From: Leucaena leucocephala
Lineage: Eukaryota; Streptophyta; Magnoliopsida; Fabales; Fabaceae
Reading direction: 5' to 3'
Length of the DNA: 64,000 nucleotides
NCBI GenBank assembly: GCA_037074615.1
Contig: CM073522.1
Location: 29,510,962-29,574,961, forward strand
Made by a program: the position numbers and the translations under genes. The first letter of the stretch is position 1. Each line of letters begins with the position of its first letter. Under the pieces are notes generated by a model, which was not told where the DNA came from, did no database searches, and was given only the letters and a program-made list of their open reading frames with translations. Shown one piece after another: positions 1-12,000 of this stretch.

Positions 1-1960
1 TTATTTAAAAGACTCTTGAATCTAGTTACACAAAACCCTAGCTCCCTCCACTACTGCAAAAAAAAAATTCTAAACCGGTTTAAAATAGTATTTTACAATG
101 GACAATATTTCGGTATAGAAACAGATCATATATAAAATATGCACCTTTTAAAATTGTGTAGAGCTCTTTGCAAGAGTAGTCACAAGTTTAAACCTAACTA
201 GTATTCCGCAATTTTTTTAAATTATATTACTAGGTATTCAAACAATGATCACTTCAATTTTTTTTTAGAATTTAAACTTGAGATATGTAGGGATTTATTT
301 AAGTCTCTATGCCGCTAAATCAATTAAGTATTGGTAAAATTAAACATTTAAAATATTGCATGGATGTATATATACACATATTGGGTAGGTATGATATAAT
401 TATTTTCAGAAGCTAATTAATAGTAGAACATCATGATTATATATAATAATTAGTGACCAACTGATATTCTTCTGCATACTTATACACAGTACAGAATGGA
501 TTAGGTTATCGCGTAGGCAATGACATGGAGGAGAGGCTTATCTATATATATAAAACCCTAGTTTAGGAAAGAAGATGCGTACTCCATGATTCTATTATAA
601 TGTAGAGGGAAGACTTATATGAATATATAATTTTTTTTATTATTGTGTTTGCTTTATATTATTGAAATATATCATATAATTATATATAAGTAAAGTTAAA
701 AAGTTACTAAATTTTAAAACATTGTTAATGAGGTTTAAGTTTTTTCTTGATTTTGATAAAATATTCTGTAAATAATTTATAAATAAGATTAGAGAAATAT
801 ATTATAGTTATGATCCCTTTGGTTCATTTTATTTGACGTTTCTAATTAATTCATATACATACCAATAAAACAGTTAAAATTGTTAAATTTGTCATAAAAT
901 TAAAATAATTTTTAATATTACTCTTATTAATTATACTAAAGTCTAATATTATATTAATTTATACCCCCTCCACTATCTTTATTGAATATGGGCATATATA
1001 AAAAAATATTTAATACTGATTAAAACTATCAAACATCTTATGAAAAAGATAAAAAATATTTTCTAAAAGGCATGTTATAAAATGGATGGGTGAAAGAGTA
1101 TTATACAACACGCATTAAACTAAATTAAACACACACGTACAAAATAATATCTCAATCTTTATATTATTTTATTTAGTCTCTCTAGTCAAACTTTTGACAA
1201 CCCAAAAATGGATAAGTGTTCCACACCCTCTCATCCACCACTTTGACCAATATTCCACATGTCCACTCTTTCATACATACTCCAATCTTATTTTAATAAA
1301 TTAAAATCTGATACGCAAATAGAAATTCTTTTATTGATTCATGATAACAACAATTAATGACTAATTATTCTCATTTAATGGGATTAATCTGATATACTCG
1401 TAGCGTCAGCAACTTTATTTTGAATTAGACTGTAAAACGAATTAAATAAAATAATTTAAATTTCCCTCCCATTAGTCAATTACACTAAAAAATCTAGTAA
1501 CTTATACATGCTATTTCATTAAATATTCTTATAATCTAATGATACTCTAATATACTCATCTGCTTGTTTAATTATAAGCTTTTTAAATATAAATAAAATT
1601 AAAGAAGTCTTAAATTGACATCATTTAGAGACTCCCGCTCTTTTACAATTAACTTGAAGAAAAAGTCTCTTACAATTAACACAAAACCCACCTGCATTGG
1701 TTGTAACTTAATTAGGCGAATGGAGATTCCCTGAATATATTATATCAATTTTAGTTGTATAATTTTTTCATTTTATATATAATTAATCATTCTATAAAAA
1801 AAAGGTGAATGAAGAATATTTGGAGCATAAATGCATTGTCATCTTGATTATATACATTAATACATATATATTAATAGAAATTAATATGTGAGATGGTGAT
1901 GAGTAATATTTAAAATAGGAAAAAATTTAGATTAAGTTGTTAAGTCAAATTTTCTAATCA

Positions 1961-2370
1961 CACTTGTTATTTCGCTATATTGTTAGTTATTAAAATATAT
2001 ATATTTACTTGTAAATTAACCTATAAATACTTATAAATTTTTATATAGACGCTTATTATTTTACTATTATTAATTGTTAAAATTAAGATTTATAAATTTT
2101 TGTGTGGATATTTATTATTTTGCTATTATTTATTATTGTGCATGTGCACAATGTACTTGTAAATTCACACTTGTTTTTTCGCTAAATTGTTAGTTGTTAA
2201 TATATATATTTGTAAATTCACTTATAAATACTTATAAATTTATATATAGACTTTTATTATTTTATTATTATTAATTATTAAAATTAGGATTTATAATTTT
2301 TTATGTCGGCATTTGTTATTATGTTACGGTTAGTTATTGCGTATGAACACAGTGTACTTATAAATTTATA
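1961..2370. repeat. Two-copy imperfect tandem repeat, unit about 206 bp
   Basis: The motif CACTTGTTATTTCGCTATAT at about 1962 recurs with few changes at about 2167. The following sequence (TTAGTTATTAAAATATAT, then TATAAATACTTATAAATTT, then TATTATTTTACTATTATTAA) follows in the same order in both copies. It looks like a local duplication of non-coding DNA. No coding content is visible. Confidence 0.6.
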
Positions 2371-3687
2371 TATGAATTTGACTAAAATATTGATATAAGG
2401 AAGTTATTTGATAAAATTACTTCCAGTAATATCTCATATATCAAAAAATTATGTGAATTTTATTGCTTTTGTTATCTTTTAAATAAAATATTACTCGTAT
2501 TCTTTTCATAAATTCCCATACTAAATATATATATGGTATAAAATGTTAAAAAACGATATATCAAAAAGCTTGTACTCAGATTCTAACTCTTTGATTAATT
2601 GTCATCAGATCGATTAAAAAATTTTCATGTCCTTTGAGCAATGCCTCGGCCCTCGAGTTTGAAAAGTTTTTTATTATTTAAATCCCCACAAAACTTGAAT
2701 TCAAACGGTATGTATTTGTACGTGTGTGTGTATATATATTGTATTTGGATATGTTATTATATAATAGACATTAAAAAAAAAGGAGCAATCAAAACTACAT
2801 GCGTCTTCAGACGAAAAAAAAACAAAATTAAGGAAATACCTGGTTAAGTCATGAACTTAATATAAAAATAAAATAAAATATTAAATTTATCCATATTTAA
2901 TATCATGAATTATATCCTAGAAGCTATAGAAGATGCAATTATTGAAATTTTTGTTAGAAACAATCTTGGAAAAAAAATATAATTAATATCCCACCTGATA
3001 ATTTATAATAAGGACCATCTATTGACCTTAGGCAGCTTGATTAAAAAAGAGAGAACTTGGCAATTAAGTTATTAAGTAGACATAGAAAAATAATGAATGT
3101 AAATAGAAATTAGTAAAAAAGATCTTTAATTTAAAATTTCTCTGGATCATGTAATTAAAAAATGACAGGGAAGTTACTAAGAAACCTCCACATGCATATA
3201 CACACATGGAACTCGTTAACGTAATATTATAAATTAAAAATATATATTAAATTATGATATAGATTGGGTCAACGCAAAGTTCAAATCAATCTCTTGATAA
3301 GTCGGTTGTTGAATGAACCTTCAATTTATGGACGTGCAACACGAGGCTTGATACTAAAAGAACAGATAAGTACTGAGCACATCACCACGGCAGATTATTC
3401 ATGTCTGATTTAAATGGTTCAAATTAATTTGTTTTCTATTTTTAAATTGATCTAAAAGTAAAGATAATCTTTAATTTTTAGTTTTCTTGAATAATTTTTT
3501 ATATATAAATTATTGGTTAAAATTTTTAAAACCGACTATATTTGAGGGCAAATCTCACCTCATTAATATGGTCCTCATCAATGAGGCAAGCAGCCCGCGG
3601 CGATAAGACGTAGGTTACCTTGTTTCAATCTCTGCGTGCCAATAGTAATTCTCACTCTCTTTCTAGTTATATATATATATTTCATTT

Positions 3688-3697
3688 CTATATATAC
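3688..3697 (+). promoter_or_regulatory. Probable TATA box of the GAT1_2.1-like gene
   Basis: CTATATATAC lies about 115 bp upstream of the ATG at 3812, which leaves room for a short 5' leader. A second AT run at 3667-3680 could serve instead. This is inferred from position and motif only. Confidence 0.4.
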
Positions 3698-3811
3698 TCC
3701 TTGACTTGAGATCTCTTGTTCTATACGTTTTCAATTATCTCTCAACGTATTCGCCTTGTTTTTCAAAACCATTATCGATCACTATTCACAAAGCTTCATC
3801 GATCAATCACA

Positions 3812-5918
3812 ATGCCCTCCGACGACATCTCCGTTATTCTCCCTCGTGTTCTCATCGTCTCTCGACGAACCGTTCGCAAGAACAAGTTCGTCGATTTCGT
3901 TGGTAAGTTTCCTTGATTAAATCATGCATGTCGCCGAGGTTAGATCGATGTGTGATTTTGTATGTATGGTTAAATTTGTTTGTAATTATTTTGCGGGTTT
4001 TTTTCTCTCTCGCAGGGGAATATCATTTAGATCTTATAGTAGGTTATGGTGCAGTACCAGTAATTGTGCCTCGTGTTAATGGAGTTCACATGCTATTAGA
4101 GAGCTTCGAGCCAATTCATGGCGTTCTTCTGTGTGAAGGAGAAGACATAGATCCTTCATTGTACGGATCAGAAGAGGTTTCAGGTCTGTCACAAGAAGAG
4201 CTAGAAGAAATCAGAAAACTTCATGCCAGTGATGCCTCCATTGATAAAGAGAAAGATTCAATCGAATTACGCCTCGCGAAGCTATGTCTCGAAAGGAACA
4301 TACCCTATCTGGGAATCTGTAGAGGGTCACAGGTTCTTAATGTTGCTTGTGGGGGTTCCTTATATCAGGACATAGAGAAGGAAGTATCAAGTAAGTGTCC
4401 TAAAAACCAGAGAGTAATGCATATAAACTATGATGATTATGACGGTCACAGGCATGACGTAAAGGTGGTGGAGAATACGCCATTGCATCAATGGTTTAAG
4501 GAGTCTTTGGAGGAAGAAGGAGAAGGAGAAGGGGAAATGAAGATTAGGGTTAATAGTTATCATCATCAAGGAGTTCAGAGAATGGCTCAGAGATTTGTCC
4601 CAATGGCTTTTGCACCAGATGGTCTGATTGAAGGGTTTTATGATCCAGATGCTTATAATCCTGAAGAGGGTAAGTTCATCATGGGATTGCAGTTTCATCC
4701 TGAGAGGATGAGGAAGCCAGATTCTGATGATTTTGATTACCCAGGATGTCCCTCTGCTTACAAGGTACCATAATTAGTGCTTTCTGGCTGTTTAAATTTC
4801 TAGGAAAATTCTATGTGGATGATAACAACAATTACAAGACTCATCCCACTATGTAGGGTCAATTATATATATCATATTAGGCCAATTGTGCTCTATCGAC
4901 AATTAAATCTTTTAGATAGATTATTAATTAAAAGGTCTAATTCATTGATTGTATTGAGTGTTATCTTTGGTCTTCCTTTACCCCTTTCAGATGACTTCAT
5001 ACTATCTAATCTATGCTCATCTTAGCACCTCTAACAGTTATTTTTTCTTCAATAAGCGCTACACCTATTCTTCTTCTAATACGATCATTTTGAATCTTAT
5101 CTTCTTTAGTATAACTGCACATCTATTTCAATATCCTCATCACCATTTTATACTCTTGCTCTTTTAAAGCTCAACATTCATTACATATAGCATTACTAAT
5201 TTTATAATATTTTGATAAAACTTTCCTTAAAGCTTATTAGATACTTTCTTGTCCTAGATAACCGTGATAGCATTTATCCACTTGAGCCACCCAGCCTGTA
5301 ATCTATGTGAAACATCTCCATCAATTTCACCATCTTTTTTGTATAACAGCACTGAATAACTGTGTATGCAGGAATTTGTGAAGGCAGTGATAGCATATCA
5401 GAAGAAGCTGAATGCTGCAACATCCATTGACAAGCCTGTAAAGCTTAACAAGGAAATGGAGAACAAAAGGAAAATCATAGTAAGAAGCTTTTCAATTGCC
5501 AAAAATCTTTATGATGCTGGGCAGGGAATGCATCCCTTCAACTACTCTGAACTCGAAGCTGGTGCAGAATTTCTTGAGGTACTTTTACAGATTCAAATTG
5601 CAAATCTTAATGAAACTGATATAAATCTATAAAATTTGGTGTTTATTTTTTGTGTTTGTGTAGGCAAACACAGCATTGAGTGTGCAGCAAGAGAAAAGGT
5701 TGAAGCAGATGGGAGCAACAGTGAGGAATGGAGGATCATACATAGAGAGAATGAAGATGAATGAGGAGAGAGAAGAAATGGCAAGAAAAGTTATGGGGAA
5801 AATGTCAGTGGAACAATTATCTGAGCTCTTGTCTTTCTATCATACCATGGGGCAGATTTGCTCTGAAGTGTTGGACAAAAAAATACACGATGGCCTTGTC
5901 AATGATGATCTCAGTTAA
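3812..5918 (+). CDS. GAT1_2.1: Class I glutamine amidotransferase, GAT1_2.1-like (peptidase C26 family)
   Basis: The coding sequence joins 3812-3902, 4016-4764, 5372-5578 and 5664-5918, all with GT-AG introns, giving 433 residues. The start MPSDDISVILPRVLIV is the first in-frame Met that continues into the conserved N-terminus. The glutaminase domain spans about residues 10-280. The nucleophile is Cys132 in GICRGSQ, and His258 and Glu260 in LQFHPE complete the triad, so the enzyme looks catalytically intact. The two last exons encode a charged C-terminal extension of about 150 residues, which is seen in the plant GAT1_2.1 group. Arabidopsis GAT1_2.1 hydrolyses glutamine, is mitochondrial, responds to nitrogen supply and affects shoot branching. 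That role is family knowledge, not visible here. An acidic insert (EEEGEGEGE, about residues 197-205) is a local oddity. Exon boundaries were worked out by hand. Confidence 0.92.
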
Positions 5919-6019
5919 TTAATTCATGTCTTCATATATACAACTTTTTCTTTCTGACTATTGTTGTAAAAGTTCAGTTTTAATATAATTTAGTGTTGGA
6001 TTATGTATTGGAGAAAATC

Positions 6020-6025
6020 AATAAA
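6020..6025 (+). terminator. Possible polyadenylation signal of the GAT1_2.1-like gene
   Basis: AATAAA lies about 100 bp after the stop codon at 5918, in T-rich surroundings. Plant signals are degenerate, so this is only a plausible candidate. Confidence 0.35.
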
Positions 6026-7026
6026 AAGACAAGTGTTTGAATTGTGTTCATGGTCCATGATCCTGTTTCTTTCACATTCTGCTCTATGAATCAATGGGTT
6101 ATGAACAAAGGGTAGTCTGATTATTGTCCCAGTTCCTTTCATTCTTTGTTCAGAATCAATGGATGTATGACATCGGGAAGAGACTGTGGTTTTGATATGC
6201 TCTCCTGACATGCCTTTTTCAGTTGTTTGGTGTAGAGCAACCATCTTTCTTAAAATTCAAATTCTACCACCAACGTTAGTTAACTGGCATACATGGTAAC
6301 TTTCCTTATCTCTATACGAGGAAGAGAATATAAATTCGAATCTTAAGAAAAACAGTTATTGAAAGAGGTAAAAATTTTTTACGTTTTAAACTTCGAAGGG
6401 ATTATTAACTTGATTAAATAAAAAAAAATCCAAATTCAACAGTGTAACAAAATATTATATCAAGATTCTCATTTTATTTTCTATTTTCAACCCATAAAAA
6501 TTCCTTTCAATTCTTTAAGTTTAGAAGTATGTATTGATATTGGTGAAGCCTCTGTACTTATAACATAACGAGTCTCGTTCCATTTTTTAATTACTATGAC
6601 TGCTCTTTTTGGTTGTGAATCTTGTGATATTGGTCAACTCGTCATTCTTTACGTTAGGCTTGAATGAGAGGAAAATATGGAAGGAAGGAAAAAATAGATA
6701 AGAAAATGGAAGTGGGAGTGGACCCGTCACATTTTCTCCAAATTTTCTTTCCACGATGGAGAGATTTTGAGAAGAAAAGCTTATTCCATGGATGGCCTCA
6801 CTCTGAATCACTTCCTTCTTTAGCTTCGTCATTTCACAGGGTTTTTTTTTCCCGAATTATTTATTATATTTAATGTATCAAACGGGAAACATCCATTTAA
6901 AGTCCTGAAAAAGAAAAAACTTAAATTAAGTTGGCAAATTTAACAAATTCCTGATTGGATCATGGACCCAATTTAAAATTTGTGAATGTCGGGCTTTTAT
7001 CACATTGCCCCTCATTTTTTTCAAAG

Positions 7027-7064
7027 TCACACACACACACACACAGATATATATATATATATAT
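7027..7064. repeat. CA/TA compound microsatellite
   Basis: A (CA)n run passes directly into a (TA)n run. It lies in the upstream region of the LRK10L1-type gene. The corresponding place in copy B lacks it. Confidence 0.85.
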
Positions 7065-9047
7065 TGTAAAGTTACCTTTTCCATCACTGAACCATCCCCT
7101 TCTTCAACATTGATAAAATCCTCTCCAATTGGTAACAAGCCAGTTTTGTGGGAAGAGTTACAATTGTTAAAAACAACAACAACACAGTTATTCTGCAAAT
7201 CCAAAAGCATATCTTGCCGACTCTTCGAGTCCTGTTCTTCCTCATATCATATTGTATATATAATCTTTTTTCTCTCCTCACAGTCAATATAGAAAATATT
7301 TAAATAAAGTCTGATAATACTTTGACCATAGTAAAAAAAAAATATTGATTCTAATGCATTGAAGGATTCAAAATTGATGTATATATACCTAACAACTAAC
7401 AGAGCGTGATAGCCTTAATTTGGACGTATACCTAATAAGCTGCTCCTTCATTATAGTCTTTGAGGAGATTTAATTTAGAAGATTTAAATATTAATTATTT
7501 CTATTTAAAAATTTAATAATCGTATTTTAAATTAAACAATAAACAGAATAAAATATTTTTTTCTGTCTCAGGTTAACCAATCTGTTTGCGATGAAATTTA
7601 TCAACCTATAGTGTGAGAGTTGAAATTGACTACTTTTTTCAAAGTATCATTTGTCATATATAGAGAATCGTCTGGGCAGGCAAATTTTATCATACCTATG
7701 AAGTCCCACATTCAGAGAATTAATGAATTAAGCGACTGGTATAACCCGCAAATAAAATTCCTTTCACTCAACGTACTAAATCATTAATCAAATCGGGTCA
7801 ATACAATCACGAAGTCACGGTAAAGATAATATCATTCATTAAATTTAAATATAAATATCAAATAATACTAATATATATTCCTGAAAAGAGTAGTAATATT
7901 ACTTTTCGTCCTTAATATAAGATATACTCAACTAATTTATGTAGATTAAAAAAATTAGTTAAATTAATTATTTGTTAAAACTGTGTATTGATTTTTTTAA
8001 AATATCATTTTTAGTCATGTGCATTTGAATTATAACCTTAGTAGAATCTCCCTTGATATGTGGAATAATATAATGATACTTTGAGAGAAATTATAATTTT
8101 GGGAGATAAAGTGAATTTGAGTATTATATTTAGAATTAATGTAAGCTCTCTATCTAACTCTTATATTTAGGACTAGAGAAAATAATTAAAAAAATATTAA
8201 TCTATAAGTAAATAGAACATTCACATGTAAATCACACATAATCCAAAAGTTATTAAAGCACAGGCTGCTATCTCAAAAAATATAAATCCAACTTGGTTGA
8301 TCCATCCCAAAAGCATTGACTGGATTAGCCAGGAGACTGGCTCATTAGTTCATAGGATTGGCCAACCGAAATTGGGTTTTAATACCATGCTCACAATTTA
8401 ATTTAAAAAAAATCCATTAATTGCTTATATCTTAATTAATTTGTTGAAATTTATAGCCATTAATTTACTGATATATATGACTTTTTAATTAATTTCGTTC
8501 ATTTTGTCTGTTTATATTTCTTGGTAGGTCCTACTACAGAGATGCTATTGGTATGTTTCTTACGTTTTTTCCAAAGTTTTGACTCTAAGAGACTGCGTGT
8601 ATAATGAAATAGCAATATGGAGAAATATCAATGAATTAGTCATACCCGCCACCCCAAGTAATTAAAAAGTCTTGCAAGAAAATTGAATTGTTCCTCCACA
8701 AATACCCATACACTTGCCATTTTCACATCTATTTTTTCTGTCCATCACTTTGTCAGTTATCTCTGACTCAGTCCACCTTCTCGAACCTCATTTATGAGAC
8801 TTTGATATTACCTACAGATTCTCCAAATCCTTATGTATGTGCAAGCGATGCAAAATATATTGTCTAATTCAATTGAACTTGTCACCTTGTTCTAGCTTCC
8901 CAGAATCTCCCACCTTGACATTTTAAGGCCTCGTTTTTCAAATCTGACCATTTGAGTGAGTCACGCACATATATATATATATCTTTCGTATGCACGCATA
9001 CATCTTCCAACACTTCAGTTTCATTCATTACTACTCTCGATCACGAA

Positions 9048-12000
9048 ATGAATCCTTCTGATCTTCCCCAATGTTCCGTCTTCTTCCTTCTGCTCTTACT
9101 TTTCATTATAACAGTTCAAGCCGATGATAGCTTCACAAATTGCAGCAGCCGATTCAGCTGTGGAATCGTCAATAACGTAGGGTATCCATTCTGGGGAGAC
9201 AACAGGGCAGATTATTGTGGTCAACCTGGTTTTGAATTGGCTTGCCAAGGAAATGATCCAAAGCTGATCGTAAACTCCATCACTTATCGGATTCTGAGTT
9301 TCAACTCGAATAATCAGAGTCTCAAAGTGGTTAGGGATGATTATTGGACAACCCTATGTCCAAGTCAATACAAAAACACTAGCTTTGTTTCCACCATGTT
9401 CGAGCTTGTTGGTGGGTTTCAAGAAATGGTGTTGCTTTACGATTGCATCGACACTTTTAGTATGGTTCAGTTCACGACTTCATCTGGCACGGAGTGTTCT
9501 ATTAGTAGCGGATCGAAGCGAAACGTCTACTACGGGAAATTATCTGACACTAGTATTGATTTGACAGGAGTTTGCAAGGTTGTTGTTATTCCTATTATGA
9601 ATGCCTTAATTGATTTGGTATTTTCCCGTCAAAAGGGAATTAAAGATGCGATAGAAGAAGGTTTTGAGTTAAGATGGATTGTCGATAACGATGAGTGCAA
9701 CAAGTGCGTCAGTTCTGGTGGACAGTGCGGGTATAGTAATAATCAGAAGTTCTCATGTTTCTGCCCCAACGGCCGTCAAGGATCTACGTGTTCTTCATCT
9801 TCAGGTATGTTGATTATTTTAATTTTTTCATCATGAAACAGTTAATGACATGTTTGAAAAGGGTTAGATCATTTTCTCTAGTATGAAATGGTTTTAACCT
9901 ATCCAGATTGAAACTCTTTGGGTCTTTAATAGATGACATAATTGAGGAGTTGATCTTAGTTATAAATATAAGATATATTTTATATATTTATCAACTTTTT
10001 CCTAATTACCCCTATCCATAGTCTCTAAATAATAATCAAGTAAGAAAGGGAGTTAAAGAAGATAGTTAGAGTATTTTGAACAAATTATGCTATATTAACT
10101 AATTTAACTGATTTTATTAATCTAATCAAATTAGCTAAATATATTTTATATTAGGCATCGGAGGAGTACATAATAGGCTTACTTTGTAGGAACCTAACTA
10201 GATAGGTCATGTCGAAAAATTTAGAGAGAAACTCGCCTTAGCCTAGCTTAATTACTTAGTTACTCCCTCCGATTCTTAATATATGATGTATTTAATTAAT
10301 TTGATTAAATTATTTAAGTTAGTTAATATATAATATTTTTATCTAAAACATCATATTCATCTTCCTTAATTTTCTCCATCCCTCTCTTATTTGATTATTA
10401 TTGAAAGAGTATCAATAGGGGTAATTTAAAAAAAAATGATAAATATCAGAAATATATCTTATATTTAAGACTAAGATTAACTCCTTAATTATGTCTTATA
10501 TTATAGAACGAAAGAGTAATAAATATTGTTAATTCTTCCAAGCATTTGAATCTGATGGGGTATCCTGTGTCCAATCTCTTTTGCTGCGTTGTTGATGAAT
10601 TGACTTTTGGGATGTAGAAAACTTCAATCCTATGTGAGCAAACCAAACAATACTCCATGTGGTGGTTTCAAATATAGGACTTATGTAACTAACTATTTAC
10701 ACATTAAGTAAAAAACTTATTTAATATGTACAATTAATAGGAGAATTTAAAAAAATTACTCCGCTTAATCCTAAATATAAAAATCTAATTTGCAGTACAA
10801 TTTACACACACAAAAACATGTTAATGTCATATTAGAAATTAGGATCTGATTCAAATATAGTAAATATTATCACTCATAAGAGAACTAGCCGTTGACTATT
10901 AACTCTTATATTTAGTATGAGAGGCAGCAGTAATCTTGACAAAACATAAGATATATTAATTTCTCAAGCTGAAGTGACGCCACGTTTGAACATTTCGCAA
11001 ACTCATGGCAGATCCCAGCATCTAGAAGGTTCAAATTTGACGTTTGATTTTGTAATGGTGAAGGTATATTTTATAGGAAAAGTCCTCCACGTTTAGCATA
11101 GAATCTCAGTCGTTATCAGATGATGCTCATCTCCCTGCAAAACTTAGGTCATATAGAAACTATTAACGGTGATTTTGGTGTTTAATATTAAAAGCGCGTG
11201 TGACATGCGTGTTTGACTTTTCATGGCAGCCATGACTCATGGGTAAGCTTTAGTGGTTGAAATATAGTAAGAAATACCTACGAAAAATACAAGAAAAAAT
11301 AGAAAAATAATGACTAACAAAGCTCAATTCAATATAAACAAGCCACTTAATTAATGAAATCACATGTCTTGCACATGACATGTTTATTTTAAATTAAACT
11401 AAAAATATAATTAACATAAATGAATTAACTCTAATTTAACTATGAACTCTTCATATCATGCCACTGGTCTATATTGAAGAATTTTCCATCCAAATTATTA
11501 GCTTCACTTTTAGTAATACTTTACATTCTTGACTTGGGCCTTGCAACATACATTTGGGCTCAAACATGCAAGACAATAACCCAATTTGCCTCATTCTAGT
11601 GTTATATTTGTAGCTCTCTTAATCCTGAGGTTATACCCTAACTTTGGTGGAGGACCGGTGTCGAACCCACCTAAATTTTTTTGTACAAAAAAAAGTGTTA
11701 TATTTGTAAATTTGGCCTTCAATGTGGTGAATTGGGGTCCAAATACACATTTTACCCTCTTGGATGTGAATTTCTTTCTTGGGGTTCCTTTTCTTGAATG
11801 GCTTGGTATTGGATGTCTTGATGACTTGGCATGCCACTGTGGACGCCACGTAGGATTACATAGTGGATTCCCTTTGTCCTCAAAATTTTGTGCAAGTCAG
11901 TCTTAAATTCTTAACTCAAAATGCTTGTGCTTGTTACTTCACAGGTATCTTTTTTGGGCCTTTCTTGCTTGTGTTATTAATCTTATGCACTTGGTGGCCT

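Larger units (their letters stand above)
1..3811. other. AT-rich intergenic region upstream of the GAT1_2.1-like gene
   Basis: I see no convincing coding sequence here. Short open frames such as 2641-2847 are low complexity with no recognisable protein. The stretch holds simple AT-rich sequence, a two-copy tandem repeat near 1961-2370, and, at its right end, the likely core promoter of the amidotransferase gene. Confidence 0.6.
5919..9047. other. Intergenic region; right part is copy A of a segmental duplication
   Basis: No gene is supported. From about 6700 onward the sequence is a copy of 31060-33670 (see the repeat entry), so the right two thirds are the presumptive promoter region of the receptor kinase. 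The short open frames at 6587-7292 lie in this duplicated non-coding DNA and have no recognisable product. A CA/TA dinucleotide run is at 7027-7064. Confidence 0.6.
6700..10560 (+). repeat. Segmental duplication, copy A (promoter, ectodomain exon, start of intron 1 of LRK10L1-type gene)
   Basis: This block matches about 31060-34640 in the same orientation. Shared landmarks include GGAAGTGGGAGTGGACCCG (6709 and 31071), the stretch around 7080-7230 against 31907-32060, nearly all of 7440-9047 against 32090-33670, and the ectodomain exon. The match continues about 0.75 kb into the intron (AGATAGGTCATG, then ATTGTTAATTCTT) once two MITEs found only in this copy are removed. The segment near 6860-7078 differs from the corresponding 31220-31905, so there was an insertion or replacement there. 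Confidence 0.85.

Noticed and set aside
6587..7292. Several short frames, one of which recurs at 30930-31196
   Set aside because: The recurrence is explained by the segmental duplication of non-coding promoter DNA. The frames carry frame-specific differences and no known domain.
8952..9047. Upstream in-frame Met extending the LRK10L1-type protein by 32 residues
   Set aside because: The extension has no signal-peptide character and would bury the hydrophobic leader. The frame is not kept upstream of the ATG in the duplicate, whereas the ATG at 9048 is kept at 33671.
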